NCBI GenBank assembly: GCA_021775915.1
Contig: JAJFGW010000036.1
Span: 1-55,714 of the forward strand
Direction: 5' to 3'
Length of the DNA stretch: 55,714 bases
DNA from: Alphaproteobacteria bacterium
Lineage (GTDB): Bacteria; Pseudomonadota; Alphaproteobacteria; Micavibrionales; Micavibrionaceae
The position numbers were made by a program, and so were the translations under genes. Below, piece by piece: positions 16,827-28,241 of this stretch (its first letter is position 1; every line of letters starts with the position of its first letter). A model generated the notes under the pieces. That model was not told the origin of the DNA. It searched no databases and saw only the letters and a list, made by a program, of their open reading frames with translations.

Positions 16827-18413
16827 CTATTCCCACTCAATAGTTCCGGGAGGCTTACTGGTAATATCGTAAACTACGCGGTTGATGCCGGGGACCTCAT
16901 TGATGATTCTGGTGGAAACGCGCCCCAAAAATTCGTGGTCGAAGGGGTAGTAATCGGCGGTCATGCCGTCCGTTGATGTGACGGCGCGGAGGGCGCAGAC
17001 GTAGTCATAGGTGCGGTTATCGCCCATGACGCCGACGGTTTTGACGGGGAGGAGTACGGCGAAGGCTTGCCAGATCGCGTCGTATAATCCGGCGTTTTTT
17101 ATTTCCTCTAAATAGACCGTGTCGGCTTTGCGCAGGATTTCCAGCTTCTCGATTGTGATTTCGCCGGGGATACGGATCGCCAAACCGGGGCCGGGGAACG
17201 GATGGCGTTTTACGAAGTCAGGGTGCATGCCAAGCTCTACACCAAGAGCGCGGACTTCGTCTTTGAATAACTCTCTTAAAGGCTCGACCAGTTTTAGGTC
17301 CATGCGCTCAGGCAGGCCGCCGACATTGTGGTGGCTTTTGATGGTAACGCTCGGCCCGCCGGTAAAGCTCACTGACTCAATAACGTCCGGGTAGAGCGTT
17401 CCCTGCGCGAGGAAATCTGCGCCGCCTACGCGTTTGGCGCACATGTCAAACACATCGATAAACAGGCCGCCAATAATTTTGCGCTTTATTTCCGGGTCGC
17501 TTATTCCTTCCAGCCCGCCAATAAATTGCGCGCGCGCATCTTCATGGATAAGCGGGATGTTGTAATGATCACGGAATAATTCCACGACTTGTTCGGATTC
17601 GCCCGCGCGCATCATGCCGGTATCGACATAGATGCAGGTGAGCTGGTCACCAATGGCTTCATGCAGCAGGACGGCGGTTACGCTTGAGTCCACGCCGCCG
17701 GACAGACCGCATATGACTTTGCCGGAACCAACCTGTTTTTTGATTTTGGCAATGGTTTCGTCCTTAAAGGCCGCCATTGTCCAGTCGCCGGAACAGCCGC
17801 AGACATTATGCGTAAAGTTTTTAAGCAGCGCGCTACCGTGCGGGGTATGAACGACTTCGGGGTGGAATTGCACCGCATAAAATTTACGGGCATCGTCGGC
17901 AATGATGGCAAAGGGAGCGCCTTCGGACGCGCCGACAACGTTAAAACCATCGGGCAATTTTGTTACGCGGTCGCCATGGGACATCCAGACTTGCTCATGC
18001 GCGCCTTTGTCCCAGACATTTTCCAGCAGGTCGTTATGGGCGGTAACATCAACATAGGCACGGCCAAATTCGCTGGTGTCACCGCGTTCGACCATGCCGC
18101 CGAGCTGGGACACCATGGCTTGCTGGCCGTAACAAATACCAAAAAGCGGTACATTCATTTCGAAAATAAAGTCCGGTGCGCGCGGCGAATCCTTGTCGGT
18201 GACGCTGGAAGGGCCGCCGGACAGAATAATGCCTTTGGGGTTGTAGCCCTGCACGCGATCTTCCGGGGCTTGGTTGAACGGCCAAATTTCGCAGTAAACC
18301 CCGCTTTCCCGTACGCGGCGCGCGATAAGCTGCGTCACCTGTGACCCAAAATCGAGGATCAGAATACGATCGTGTTGAGGGAGCTGTGTTATATCGGTCA
18401 TGGGCTTTGTCAT
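16827..18413 (-). CDS. guaA: GMP synthase (glutamine-hydrolysing)
   Basis: Makes GMP from XMP, ATP and glutamine. The class I glutamine amidotransferase domain has its nucleophile Cys94 in GICYGQQ and the HPEV motif of the catalytic triad. The ATP-pyrophosphatase domain has the P-loop [10 protein letters not shown], and the C-terminal dimerisation domain ends PGTIEWE, as in almost all GuaA. 528 residues is normal. A second possible start, ATG for MTDITQ, lies four codons in. guaB, the step before, is 7 kb away on the same strand. Confidence 0.97.
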   Translation of the reverse strand: MTKPMTDITQLPQHDRILILDFGSQVTQLIARRVRESGVYCEIWPFNQAPEDRVQGYNPKGIILSGGPSSVTDKDSPRAPDFIFEMNVPLFGICYGQQAMVSQLGGMVERGDTSEFGRAYVDVTAHNDLLENVWDKGAHEQVWMSHGDRVTKLPDGFNVVGASEGAPFAIIADDARKFYAVQFHPEVVHTPHGSALLKNFTHNVCGCSGDWTMAAFKDETIAKIKKQVGSGKVICGLSGGVDSSVTAVLLHEAIGDQLTCIYVDTGMMRAGESEQVVELFRDHYNIPLIHEDARAQFIGGLEGISDPEIKRKIIGGLFIDVFDMCAKRVGGADFLAQGTLYPDVIESVSFTGGPSVTIKSHHNVGGLPERMDLKLVEPLRELFKDEVRALGVELGMHPDFVKRHPFPGPGLAIRIPGEITIEKLEILRKADTVYLEEIKNAGLYDAIWQAFAVLLPVKTVGVMGDNRTYDYVCALRAVTSTDGMTADYYPFDHEFLGRVSTRIINEVPGINRVVYDITSKPPGTIEWE

Positions 18414-18536
18414 GTCTGAGTTTTAGCGTATTTCTGCCTTAAATAGAACTAAAAGTTTTAGTGGGGTGTTCTGTTGTGCAGGGCGTAAAAAAATGTTGTA
18501 ATTGAAAGCTTGTGAATTAAGTAAGGCGCAGATGCA

Positions 18537-19421
18537 GTGAATACCAAACCAACAACAAGTTTTGAATTTTTTCCGCCCAAGACTTATGAGTCGTGGGAGG
18601 TCCTTGTTACCGATACGGCGGTGCGCCTTGCAGCCATGAAGCCGGAATTTATGACGGTGACATATGGTGCCGGTGGATCGAGGAAGAGCTGGACGATGGA
18701 GACAGCTGTTGAGATCCAGAAAAACACAGGGATTCAGACCGCAACGCATTTGACCTGTATCAATGTTTATAAAAAGGGTCTGCTCGGTATCGCCCAGACA
18801 TTTCGGGATAATGGTATCAAGCATATTGTAGCGCTGCGCGGTGATGTGCCGCCGGAAGATGCGCCGCTGGATTATGATGACAAGAATTATTATCACTACG
18901 CGAACGAGTTGATCGCAGGGCTGAAACAGGTCGGTGATTTTGAAATTTCTGTTGCGGCCTATCCGGAGAAACACCCCGAAGCGCCGGACATGGAAACCGA
19001 TATCAAGAATCTGAAGCGTAAATTTAAAACCGGCGCGGACCGGGGTATTACCCAGTTCTTTTTTGATAACAATTATTATTATGATTTTCTGGAACAAACG
19101 GAAAAAGCAGGGATCACCGCGCCAATCGTGCCGGGTATTCTGCCGATCATGAATTACAAACGTATGCTGAGTTTTGCCGATATGTGCGGTACTAATGTGC
19201 CGGATGAATTAAAGGCACGGTTTGAACCACATCTTGATAATCAGGCGGACATGGATAAGGTTGCCGAGGAATTTTTGATTGAGCAGGTGAGTGACCTTAT
19301 TGACCATGGCATTCCCCATATTCATTTTTATACGCTCAATAAGGCTGATCTTACGATTGCTGCTTGCAAGACTTGCGGTCTTGCCGAACAGCAACAAGAG
19401 GCCATGACGAGCACGGGCTGA
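18537..19421 (+). CDS. metF: 5,10-methylenetetrahydrofolate reductase
   Basis: Flavoenzyme that makes 5-methyltetrahydrofolate, the methyl donor for the MetE reaction encoded next. Family signature SFEFFPPKT puts the catalytic Glu at residue 10; VTYGAGGS, THLTCIN, ALRGDVP and GITQFFFDNNYYYDFL follow. It starts with GTG at 18537 after AAGGCG. The adjacent metE supports the assignment. The last 31 bases of its coding C-terminus (19356-19386) are imperfectly repeated just after the stop. No SAM riboswitch is apparent in the 120 bases upstream. Confidence 0.95.
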   Translation: MNTKPTTSFEFFPPKTYESWEVLVTDTAVRLAAMKPEFMTVTYGAGGSRKSWTMETAVEIQKNTGIQTATHLTCINVYKKGLLGIAQTFRDNGIKHIVALRGDVPPEDAPLDYDDKNYYHYANELIAGLKQVGDFEISVAAYPEKHPEAPDMETDIKNLKRKFKTGADRGITQFFFDNNYYYDFLEQTEKAGITAPIVPGILPIMNYKRMLSFADMCGTNVPDELKARFEPHLDNQADMDKVAEEFLIEQVSDLIDHGIPHIHFYTLNKADLTIAACKTCGLAEQQQEAMTSTG

Positions 19422-19453
19422 AATTGCTGCTTGTAAGGCCTGTAATCTTACGG
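19356..19453. repeat. Imperfect 31-bp direct repeat across the metF stop
   Basis: Bases 19356-19386, inside metF, match 19423-19453, after the stop, at 23 of 31 positions with an offset of 67. In another frame the second copy would encode IAACKACNLTV, echoing IAACKTCGLAE at the end of MetF. Confidence 0.5.
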
Positions 19454-19496
19454 TTTAATATGGACATTAATATTTATTAACGAAGGAGACAACGCA

Positions 19497-21803
19497 ATGG
19501 TTCTGGCTACAAATTTAGGTTTTCCACGTTTCGGCGCTGATCGCGAACTGAAAAAAGCAACAGAGAGTTACTGGAAAGGTAATTCTTCGCAGGATGATTT
19601 GCTGGAAGCAGGCAAAGAGTTACGTTTGCGCCACTGGAAAATGCAAAAAGATGCCGGGCTTGATCATATTCCTTCCAATGATTTTTCTTTCTATGACCAA
19701 ATGCTGGATATGTGCTGCTTGCTGGGTTGTGTGCCGGAGCGTTATGGCTGGCCACAAAACTCCTCAGATGGCGGTAACGTTGATATGGACACTTATTTTG
19801 GTATGGCGCGCGGGAACGACAAAGCGCCGGCGATGGAAATGACCAAATGGTTTGATACGAACTACCATTATATTGTGCCTGAATTTTATGAAGGGCAGGA
19901 CTTTAAAATTTCCAGCAGTAAAATTTTTGATGAGTTTGACGAAGCCAAGGCCGCGGGCATTGAAACTCGCCCGGTATTGATCGGGCCGTTTACTTTTGTC
20001 ACGCGCGGGAAGTTTAAGTCTGAAAATATAAGCGCGGCGGATATTATACCGAAACTGCTCCCTGTTTATATTGAAGCGCTGCAAAAGCTTGTTGATAAAG
20101 GCGTTTCATGGGTGCAGATTGATGAGCCTATTCTTGCGATGGATATGTGCGAAACAGGAAAGCAGAATTTCAAACCTGTTTATGAGGAGTTGGCGAAAGC
20201 TGTTCCGGGGCTGAATATTTTGATTTCGACCTATTTTGAAGGGTTGCGCGATAATATGGATCTTGCGTTTTCTCTTCCTGTTCAGGCTGTCCACCTTGAC
20301 CTGCGCCGTGATGCGCACCAGTACAAAGATGCGATTGGCATTATTCCCGAAGGTATGATGCTCTCGCTGGGTCTGGTTGACGGGCGTAATATCTGGAAGA
20401 ATGATTTGCATCAATCCCTCAATATTATTGAGTTTGTCGAGTCCCATATTGGTAGCGACCGCGTTATGGTCGGGCCAAGCTGCTCGATGCTGCACAGCCC
20501 GGTTGATCTTGACCTCGAAGTAGAAATGGATGCGGACATTAAAGGCTGGCTGGCTTTTTCAAAACAAAAACTCGCGGAAATTGCGGTGCTGACCAAGGGT
20601 GCTAATGAAGGCCGCGAGGCTGTTGCCGGTGAGCTGGAAGCAAGCGATGCGACTGTTAGCGAACGTAAAACATCAAGCCGCATTCATAATAATGCGGTCA
20701 AAGACCGCATGGCGGGGCTTTCTCCGGATATGTTTAACCGGGAAAATGTATTTGCCGAGCGCCAGAAAGTGCAACGGGCAGCGCTGAATTTGCCGTCTTT
20801 CCCAACGACTTCTATTGGCTCTTTCCCGCAAACGCAGGAAATTCGTAAAGCCCGTGCCGCGTTCAAAAAAGGCAATCTGGATGAAGCGTCTTATACTGAA
20901 GCGATGAAAACAGAAATCCAGTCCGTTGTTAAATATCAGGAAGATATTGGTATGGATATGCTGGTTCATGGTGAGCCGGAACGTAACGATATGGTCGAAT
21001 ATTTCGGTGAGCAGTTTGATGGTTACGCGTTCAGTAAATTTGGCTGGGTACAGTCTTACGGTACGCGCGGTGTGAAGCCGCCGATTATTTTCGGTGATGT
21101 TTCGCGGCCTAACGCGATGACAGTTGAATGGTCTAAATATGCGCAAACCTTAACGGACAAACCGATGAAAGGTATGCTCACCGGGCCGGTTACGATTTTG
21201 TTCTGGTCGTTTAAGCGCGATGATATTTCTTATGAAGAAAGCTGTAAACAAATTGCGCTCGCGCTGCGTGATGAGGTCAAGGACCTGGAAGCTGCCGGCA
21301 TCAAGGCAATACAGATGGACGAGCCTGCTATTCGTGAGGGCTTGCCGTTGCGCCGTGCTGATTGGGATGACTACTTAAAGTGGGCGGTTGATAGCTTCAA
21401 GCTTTCTGTTTGTACTGTAGAAGATGCCACGCAAATCCACACGCATATGTGCTATTCCGAGTTTAACGAGATCATTGAATCGGTCGGCGCGCTGGATGCG
21501 GATGTTATTTCCATTGAGGCTTCGCGCTCGCAAATGGATTTGCTTGATGCGTTTGGGGCATATAAATACCCCAATGAGATCGGCCCTGGCGTTTATGATA
21601 TCCATAGCCCGCGTATTCCGACTAGCGATGAAATGACATCGCTGCTGGAAAAGGCAGAAAAGGTCATTGATCCGGACATGATCTGGGTTAATCCGGATTG
21701 CGGCCTGAAAACCCGTGGCTGGGCAGAGGTCGAGCCCGCGCTTAAAAATATGGTGCAGGCCGCTAAAAATATGCGCGAAAAGAGGCAGAGCGCCGCAGCC
21801 TGA
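19497..21803 (+). CDS. metE: Cobalamin-independent methionine synthase
   Basis: Transfers the methyl group of 5-methyltetrahydropteroyl-glutamate to homocysteine without cobalamin. Two related barrels are present. The C-terminal one holds the zinc ligands His650 and Cys652 (IHTHMCYSEF) and Cys735 (NPDCGLKTRGW), with SIEASRSQMDLL between. FPTTSIGSFPQTQEIRKAR marks the start of the catalytic half. 768 residues is normal. The ATG has a strong AAGGAG site. Together with metF it forms a methionine methyl-branch operon. Confidence 0.97.
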   Translation: MVLATNLGFPRFGADRELKKATESYWKGNSSQDDLLEAGKELRLRHWKMQKDAGLDHIPSNDFSFYDQMLDMCCLLGCVPERYGWPQNSSDGGNVDMDTYFGMARGNDKAPAMEMTKWFDTNYHYIVPEFYEGQDFKISSSKIFDEFDEAKAAGIETRPVLIGPFTFVTRGKFKSENISAADIIPKLLPVYIEALQKLVDKGVSWVQIDEPILAMDMCETGKQNFKPVYEELAKAVPGLNILISTYFEGLRDNMDLAFSLPVQAVHLDLRRDAHQYKDAIGIIPEGMMLSLGLVDGRNIWKNDLHQSLNIIEFVESHIGSDRVMVGPSCSMLHSPVDLDLEVEMDADIKGWLAFSKQKLAEIAVLTKGANEGREAVAGELEASDATVSERKTSSRIHNNAVKDRMAGLSPDMFNRENVFAERQKVQRAALNLPSFPTTSIGSFPQTQEIRKARAAFKKGNLDEASYTEAMKTEIQSVVKYQEDIGMDMLVHGEPERNDMVEYFGEQFDGYAFSKFGWVQSYGTRGVKPPIIFGDVSRPNAMTVEWSKYAQTLTDKPMKGMLTGPVTILFWSFKRDDISYEESCKQIALALRDEVKDLEAAGIKAIQMDEPAIREGLPLRRADWDDYLKWAVDSFKLSVCTVEDATQIHTHMCYSEFNEIIESVGALDADVISIEASRSQMDLLDAFGAYKYPNEIGPGVYDIHSPRIPTSDEMTSLLEKAEKVIDPDMIWVNPDCGLKTRGWAEVEPALKNMVQAAKNMREKRQSAAA

Positions 21804-21817
21804 CAGGGTAAATTTTA

Positions 21818-21846
21818 TTGACATAATTTATTGTCTTTGTTATGTT
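21818..21846 (+). promoter_or_regulatory. Sigma-70-type promoter for the 122-residue membrane protein
   Basis: Perfect TTGACA at 21818-21823, a 17-base spacer and TATGTT at 21841-21846, about 43 bases before ATG 21889. An ACAGGGTAA/TTGCCCTGT inverted repeat (21803-21811 and 21845-21853) brackets the promoter and could be an operator or a weak end-of-metE hairpin. Confidence 0.6.
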
Positions 21847-21888
21847 GCCCTGTAGATTTGGCAATATAAAACTGGTGTTAATAAAATA

Positions 21889-22257
21889 ATGAGTAACAAC
21901 GAAGAAATTAAAACGGCCATTCACGATTCTTTGCATGATGACAGAAGTGCGTTATCGCCTTTGCAGGCGAGCTTTGAATGGTGCGCCCGCCGCCGATTTC
22001 TTTTAACGGCACCTGCTTGTATTGTGGCAATACCTGTTGTTGCTTTGTTTGAAGTGTTTCTTTTAAATGATTATGCTGAGACCAAGGTCCAAAAGTTTGC
22101 TCTTGCAATCAACCGTGATGCCGCGTGGGCTCGTTATTTTAACAGAGAAGCAAACAAGGCAAAAATAGCAGGGTTGGATGGGCAGGAATTCGAACAAGAA
22201 GCCGATACTTATCGTGCCAAAGTCACGAAAAAATATGAACTGACATTAAGTCTTTAA
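21889..22257 (+). CDS. Hypothetical single-pass membrane protein
   Basis: 122 residues, not recognised. A charged N-terminus (about 35 residues) precedes one hydrophobic segment (FLLTAPACIVAIPVVALFEVFLL, about residues 38-60). The C-terminal half is polar, Ala/Lys/Glu-rich and predicted helical. It has a good promoter, and its own transcript is likely. No partner is evident. Confidence 0.6.
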   Translation: MSNNEEIKTAIHDSLHDDRSALSPLQASFEWCARRRFLLTAPACIVAIPVVALFEVFLLNDYAETKVQKFALAINRDAAWARYFNREANKAKIAGLDGQEFEQEADTYRAKVTKKYELTLSL

Positions 22258-22284
22258 TAATTTTAAAATTTTTTTGAGGGTAAT

Positions 22285-23031
22285 CTAAGGATTAAATCGC
22301 GGATCCTGTTGTACCGTGGCGGGGTTTTCGTCTTTTGGGGGTAACAGGCTTTCGATCCTGTGGCGCTGGGTCTGTAGTTCCTGCCTAAAGGCTTCGCGCT
22401 TTTCTTTGTTATCGATCGTAATTTCAGAAAAGGGGCTGGTGAAAACCAGTTCCCAGTTATTGTCCTCACCGGGACGGAACAGGATATTATCAGGATACCA
22501 GTCTTCTATGGAACCGCTGGCTGCTTCGTTAAAATTATCCTTGTGATGAATAAAGGTTCCAGTGGCCGTTTGCTTGAAATTTTCTATTTTCTCGATAATT
22601 GCCAATATGGCATCGGCAACATTTTTATCCTCAAGCATGGTTCTATGTACCGCATCATGGCTTTTATGGCCTTGCATTACTGTCGCCAAGGCCCGTGCGA
22701 AACCGCCAAATACGGGTCGTTGTTTTTCAGGAATATCATCCAGCGTTTGCAATCGTTCCATCACCATTAGTAAAACGGGCTCATGGCCTTCGGTGCGGTA
22801 TGAATCATAAATAGTAGGAAAATGCGGATTATCCTTATGTGCGCGGCATATATCGGCAAAGGCTTCGGCCTGGCAGGTAAAGCCGGTCAGGTGAATAACG
22901 GTGTCTTTGCCGGGCAGCGCCATAACAAAGGAGCCGGGGCCATTGTTGATTTCTTCGTATCCCATGTTTTGCAGGGCACAAACGATCTCGTCCGGCCGCA
23001 TATTGTTAAATTGTGTCAAATCTGGATTCAT
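22285..23031 (-). CDS. Protein-kinase-fold-like protein, probably degenerate
   Basis: 248 residues without a firm family. The layout recalls the aminoglycoside-phosphotransferase/kinase fold. An N-lobe-like strand (VIHLTGF) is followed by ADICRAHKDNPHFPTIYDSYR, a hinge-like LLMVMERLQTLDD, a helical stretch, and a catalytic-loop-like DWYPDNILFRPG followed by WELVFTSPFS where active kinases have a DFG/DFD-type metal site. The Asn of the loop (NIL) is kept, but the usual catalytic HxD and following metal-binding Asp are not clear. This may be a pseudokinase. The assignment is by pattern only. Confidence 0.55.
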   Translation of the reverse strand: MNPDLTQFNNMRPDEIVCALQNMGYEEINNGPGSFVMALPGKDTVIHLTGFTCQAEAFADICRAHKDNPHFPTIYDSYRTEGHEPVLLMVMERLQTLDDIPEKQRPVFGGFARALATVMQGHKSHDAVHRTMLEDKNVADAILAIIEKIENFKQTATGTFIHHKDNFNEAASGSIEDWYPDNILFRPGEDNNWELVFTSPFSEITIDNKEKREAFRQELQTQRHRIESLLPPKDENPATVQQDPRFNP

Positions 23032-23070
23032 TTACGCTTTTCCCCCCACATTGATGGTACTTGTCAAACT

Positions 23071-24351
23071 TTACGAAGCCCTTAACAAAACCGCAGCAAA
23101 AAACCCGTCTGTGTTATGGCGGTGCGGGGTCAGGCGCATATAAGGGCCGTCACAAGGAACATCGTCCGGCAGGGGCGCGAGACTGAATTCTTTATGGTTT
23201 TCTAAAAAGGCCTCGATTTGCTGCTCATTTTCTTCCGGGAGCAGCGAGCATGTTGCATAGATAAGCTTGCCGCCGGGCTTAACGGCCTTGGCAATTTTAT
23301 CCAAAATCTCGGTTTGTGTTTTTATGATCTCTGCCAGAGGCGGGCCATATTCGCGCCAGCGCGTGTCCGGGTTGCGCCGCCATGTGCCGGAGCCGGAGCA
23401 AGGCACATCGGCCAGAACAATATCAAATGTTCCTTTTTGGCGCTTATACCATTTACGCGCTTTTTCTTCTGATAAAGGCCGCACTTCAATAATATCGCTG
23501 ACCCCGGCGCGTTTAAACCGCGTCTTTGCTTTGTTCAGCCGTGATTGTTCAATGTCCATCGCAACAATGCGGCCTTTAACATTCATCGCTGATGCCAAGG
23601 CCAGCGTCTTGCCGCCCGCGCCCGCGCAATAATCAAGCACCTGCATGCCCGGCTGCGCGCCGCAAATATGAGCGATGAGCTGTGAGCCTTCGTCCTGAAT
23701 TTCGATCCAGCCTTTGCGGAACGCCTTGCTTTTGGCGAGATGCACTTTCTTTTTAGCGCGCAGCCCCGTGGGGGAATAAGGCGTAATGTCGGTTTCAATG
23801 CCATCTTTACGCAAGGAATTTTGCACTTCTTCGCGTTTTATTTTGCAGGCGTTAACCCGCAGATCGAGCGTAGCGCCGGGGATCATCGCGTTCATTTCAG
23901 TTTCAAAGTCATCACCGAAATAGCTCCGTAATTTGCTCTCATAATTTTGCGGGCATTCGGCGCGCATAAAATCGGGCATTGTTTCGTCATTAAGATCTTT
24001 ATCTTGGAGCGCGGCAACCAGTTTTCTGTCGAGCTCGGTCAATATGGCGGGGCCGTATTTGTCACCGTCAAAAAGCTTTTTAATCTCTGTAACCTGCTCG
24101 CCCAGCATCAGCCATGCAATGACATGGTTACGCGGCGTATCTTCGGCCTCGGTCTTTTTAAGCCACCATAAAATCCGTGAATAGGCGCGCATAACATCAT
24201 AGGTACGCTGCGCAATTGCCGCCCGGTCTTTGGAGCCTATATAGCGGCGATGGCGCATATAGTCACCAATCGTCCCATCCATTGGGATTTTGCTAACTGC
24301 TATGATTTCAAGCAGGTCGATTGTTGCTTTAACGCGTGCGGAAGGTGTCAT
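23071..24351 (-). CDS. RsmB-type RNA cytosine-C5 methyltransferase (NOL1/NOP2/Sun)
   Basis: SAM-dependent methyltransferase making 5-methylcytosine in rRNA. The SAM site is VLDYCAGAGGKTLALA with the acidic end VAMDIEQSRLNK. The two cysteines of the family are Cys318 (VPCSGSGTWRRNPD) and the nucleophile Cys368 (YATCSLLPEEN). The N-terminal 140 residues resemble the NusB-like region of RsmB, RNA-binding. 426 residues is normal. Its stop is four bases from the next gene's coding end, so it is coupled with the acetyltransferase upstream. Confidence 0.9.
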   Translation of the reverse strand: MTPSARVKATIDLLEIIAVSKIPMDGTIGDYMRHRRYIGSKDRAAIAQRTYDVMRAYSRILWWLKKTEAEDTPRNHVIAWLMLGEQVTEIKKLFDGDKYGPAILTELDRKLVAALQDKDLNDETMPDFMRAECPQNYESKLRSYFGDDFETEMNAMIPGATLDLRVNACKIKREEVQNSLRKDGIETDITPYSPTGLRAKKKVHLAKSKAFRKGWIEIQDEGSQLIAHICGAQPGMQVLDYCAGAGGKTLALASAMNVKGRIVAMDIEQSRLNKAKTRFKRAGVSDIIEVRPLSEEKARKWYKRQKGTFDIVLADVPCSGSGTWRRNPDTRWREYGPPLAEIIKTQTEILDKIAKAVKPGGKLIYATCSLLPEENEQQIEAFLENHKEFSLAPLPDDVPCDGPYMRLTPHRHNTDGFFAAVLLRAS

Positions 24352-24354
24352 GAC

Positions 24355-24897
24355 TTATCCTTCAATTAAAACATTTGTGTCCCGCCAGCCAAAACAAACT
24401 TCGCGGGCGGTGGTAGGGCCGAGGGTAATATCATGTTTTCCGCAACGCTGTCCATCTTTTGCTTTGTAAAACGATACGGCACGTTTGTTGCCTTCCAGCA
24501 CCCAGAGGCAGAGCGACTTATGTTTCATTACTTGCAGCTTTTGCGCGGCTTCTTTCATCAGGGCCGTACCGATGCCCTGTCTGTGATATTCAGGCAAAAG
24601 ATAGAGGCCGTAAATTTCGGCGGAATAAAGCGGACGAATGGGAGAGCTGCCTGGCGGCGGTGTTTTAAGCTTACCGTAGCTGACAAGCCCTACGGGCGTT
24701 CCATCACCATCTATTGCCAGTTGTATGCCGCTCTCTTCGATCTTGATCCATTCCTGCCATTGTTGTGTCCGGTCTTCGATAGTCGGTACATTCAGGAATT
24801 CATTATAGACCAGCCCGCCATAGGCGTCTTTCCAGCCCTGCACATGAATTTGTGCCAAGGCCGGAATATCATTTTCTGTAGCGGGACGGATGTTCAT
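24355..24897 (-). CDS. GNAT N-acetyltransferase
   Basis: 180-residue acetyltransferase. IRPATENDIPALAQIHVQGW is the common N-terminal strand-helix, and IYGLYLLPEYHRQGIGTALMKEA is the acetyl-CoA loop (RQGIGT). LCLWVLEGNKRAVSFYKAKDGQ follows. Its substrate is unknown. It sits between the TSUP transporter gene (11 bases) and the RsmB-like gene (4 bases) in a minus-strand operon led by guaB. Confidence 0.92.
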   Translation of the reverse strand: MNIRPATENDIPALAQIHVQGWKDAYGGLVYNEFLNVPTIEDRTQQWQEWIKIEESGIQLAIDGDGTPVGLVSYGKLKTPPPGSSPIRPLYSAEIYGLYLLPEYHRQGIGTALMKEAAQKLQVMKHKSLCLWVLEGNKRAVSFYKAKDGQRCGKHDITLGPTTAREVCFGWRDTNVLIEG

Positions 24898-24907
24898 TTG
24901 TGTCTTT

Positions 24908-27117
<2,210 letters not shown>

Positions 27118-27187
27118 TCAAATTCTCCTTAAACATACGAATTTGACGCCTATTGATACAGAATAACGGATTGAAAATCCAGTTCTT

Positions 27188-27841
27188 TTATGAACCCCTA
27201 AACCCTTGCGCTATTAAATATTGCTCTGCGCTTTCTTTGCGGCTGGAGTCGGGCTTGAAATGCTTGACGGTTTTGAAGTCTTTTTTGATTTGTGCCAGTA
27301 ATTCCTGCTGGGTGCCGCCCTGAAACACTTTGGCAACGAAGGTGCCGCCGGGGCGCAGAACATCTTTGGCAAAATAATAAGCGGTTTCGACCAGGTCCAT
27401 AATGCGGATATGATCGGTTTGTTTGTGACCTGTGGTATTGGGCGCCATGTCCGAAAGCACAAGATCAGCGCCTTCGCCGATGGCGGCAATGAGCGCCTCG
27501 GGCGCGTCATCATCCATGAAGTCCATTTGCAGCACCGTAACGCCGGGGAGTGGTTCAACGGCTAGCAGGTCGAGCGCCACCACTTTTTTTGCGCCTTTTT
27601 CAACGGCGACCTGACACCAGCCGCCGGGAGCGGCACCGAGATCAACCACGATCTGCCCGCGTTTTAGAAGGTGAACTTTGTCATCTATTTCCTTGAGCTT
27701 AAAGGCCGAACGTGAGCGGTAACCCAGCCGGTTTGCTTCCTGTACGTAAGGATCGTTAAGCTGCCTTTGCAGCCAGCGCGTCGACGATGGTTTGCGGCGT
27801 TTTGCCGTTTTTACTTTTTGTGTCGGTTTTTTTCTAGACAT
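27188..27841 (-). CDS. rlmE: 23S rRNA (uridine-2'-O)-methyltransferase RlmE/FtsJ
   Basis: Methylates U2552 in the A-loop of 23S rRNA with SAM. The catalytic tetrad can be placed: Lys in SRSAFKLKEID, Asp in LVLSDMAPNTTGH, Lys in FVAKVFQGG and Glu in SRKESAEQYLIAQGF. The SAM motif is VVDLGAAPGGWCQVA. A basic N-terminal tail precedes the domain. ATG 27841 (MSRKKPTQ) is preferred to an upstream in-frame start at 27877, which would overlap the neighbouring membrane gene. Confidence 0.95.
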   Translation of the reverse strand: MSRKKPTQKVKTAKRRKPSSTRWLQRQLNDPYVQEANRLGYRSRSAFKLKEIDDKVHLLKRGQIVVDLGAAPGGWCQVAVEKGAKKVVALDLLAVEPLPGVTVLQMDFMDDDAPEALIAAIGEGADLVLSDMAPNTTGHKQTDHIRIMDLVETAYYFAKDVLRPGGTFVAKVFQGGTQQELLAQIKKDFKTVKHFKPDSSRKESAEQYLIAQGFRGS

Positions 27842-27846
27842 AGTCC

Positions 27847-28194
27847 CTATAAAAGCATGATGACCATAGAAACGCAAAAGGCAAAAATGTATATGCTTAA
27901 GCTTGCGGCAAAAAATACAACATCGCGGGTGCGCGGAGAGTAATGCGCTAATATTAAAAAAAGTGCAATAATAATGCTGTAAACAATAGAGCCTCGCGTA
28001 TAAAGCGGGGTGTCCATAAAGGGGAGAATTCCCGTTTCAAATCCTGTAGAATACATAAGCTCTATCTGTGTACGCATGGTTATAAAGCAGGTCAGGATGA
28101 AAATAAGGGCCTTTAAACGATGCTGTTTGTGAACGGCAAACCAGCTAATTGGTAGCCATATAAGATCAATCCATTGATAGATGAGCTGGGACAT
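27847..28194 (-). CDS. Hypothetical membrane protein
   Basis: 115 residues, not recognised. Mostly hydrophobic with about four membrane segments: LIWLPISWFAV, LKALIFILTCFI, SIVYSIIIALFLILAHY and VVFFAASLSIYIFAFCVSMVI. It ends five bases before the rlmE start and is likely in its operon. Divergent from the M48 protease gene. Confidence 0.65.
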   Translation of the reverse strand: MSQLIYQWIDLIWLPISWFAVHKQHRLKALIFILTCFITMRTQIELMYSTGFETGILPFMDTPLYTRGSIVYSIIIALFLILAHYSPRTRDVVFFAASLSIYIFAFCVSMVIMLL

Positions 28195-28241
28195 ACTATT
28201 TTAGTAGCTGATATGTTTTTAACCGGGACACTCTTTATATA

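Noticed and set aside
18414-18536. SAM riboswitch or T-box ahead of metF
   Set aside because: The 113-base gap shows no recognisable riboswitch helices, and there is no strong terminator or anti-terminator pair.
18423-19097. 224-codon minus-strand frame opposite metF
   Set aside because: It lies fully across metF, has an odd Arg/Cys/His-rich composition and no family pattern; it is a shadow of a certain gene.
19462-19480. TTAA cluster before metE as a CtrA site
   Set aside because: The spacings are 8 and 6 bases, not 7, so the motif does not fit.
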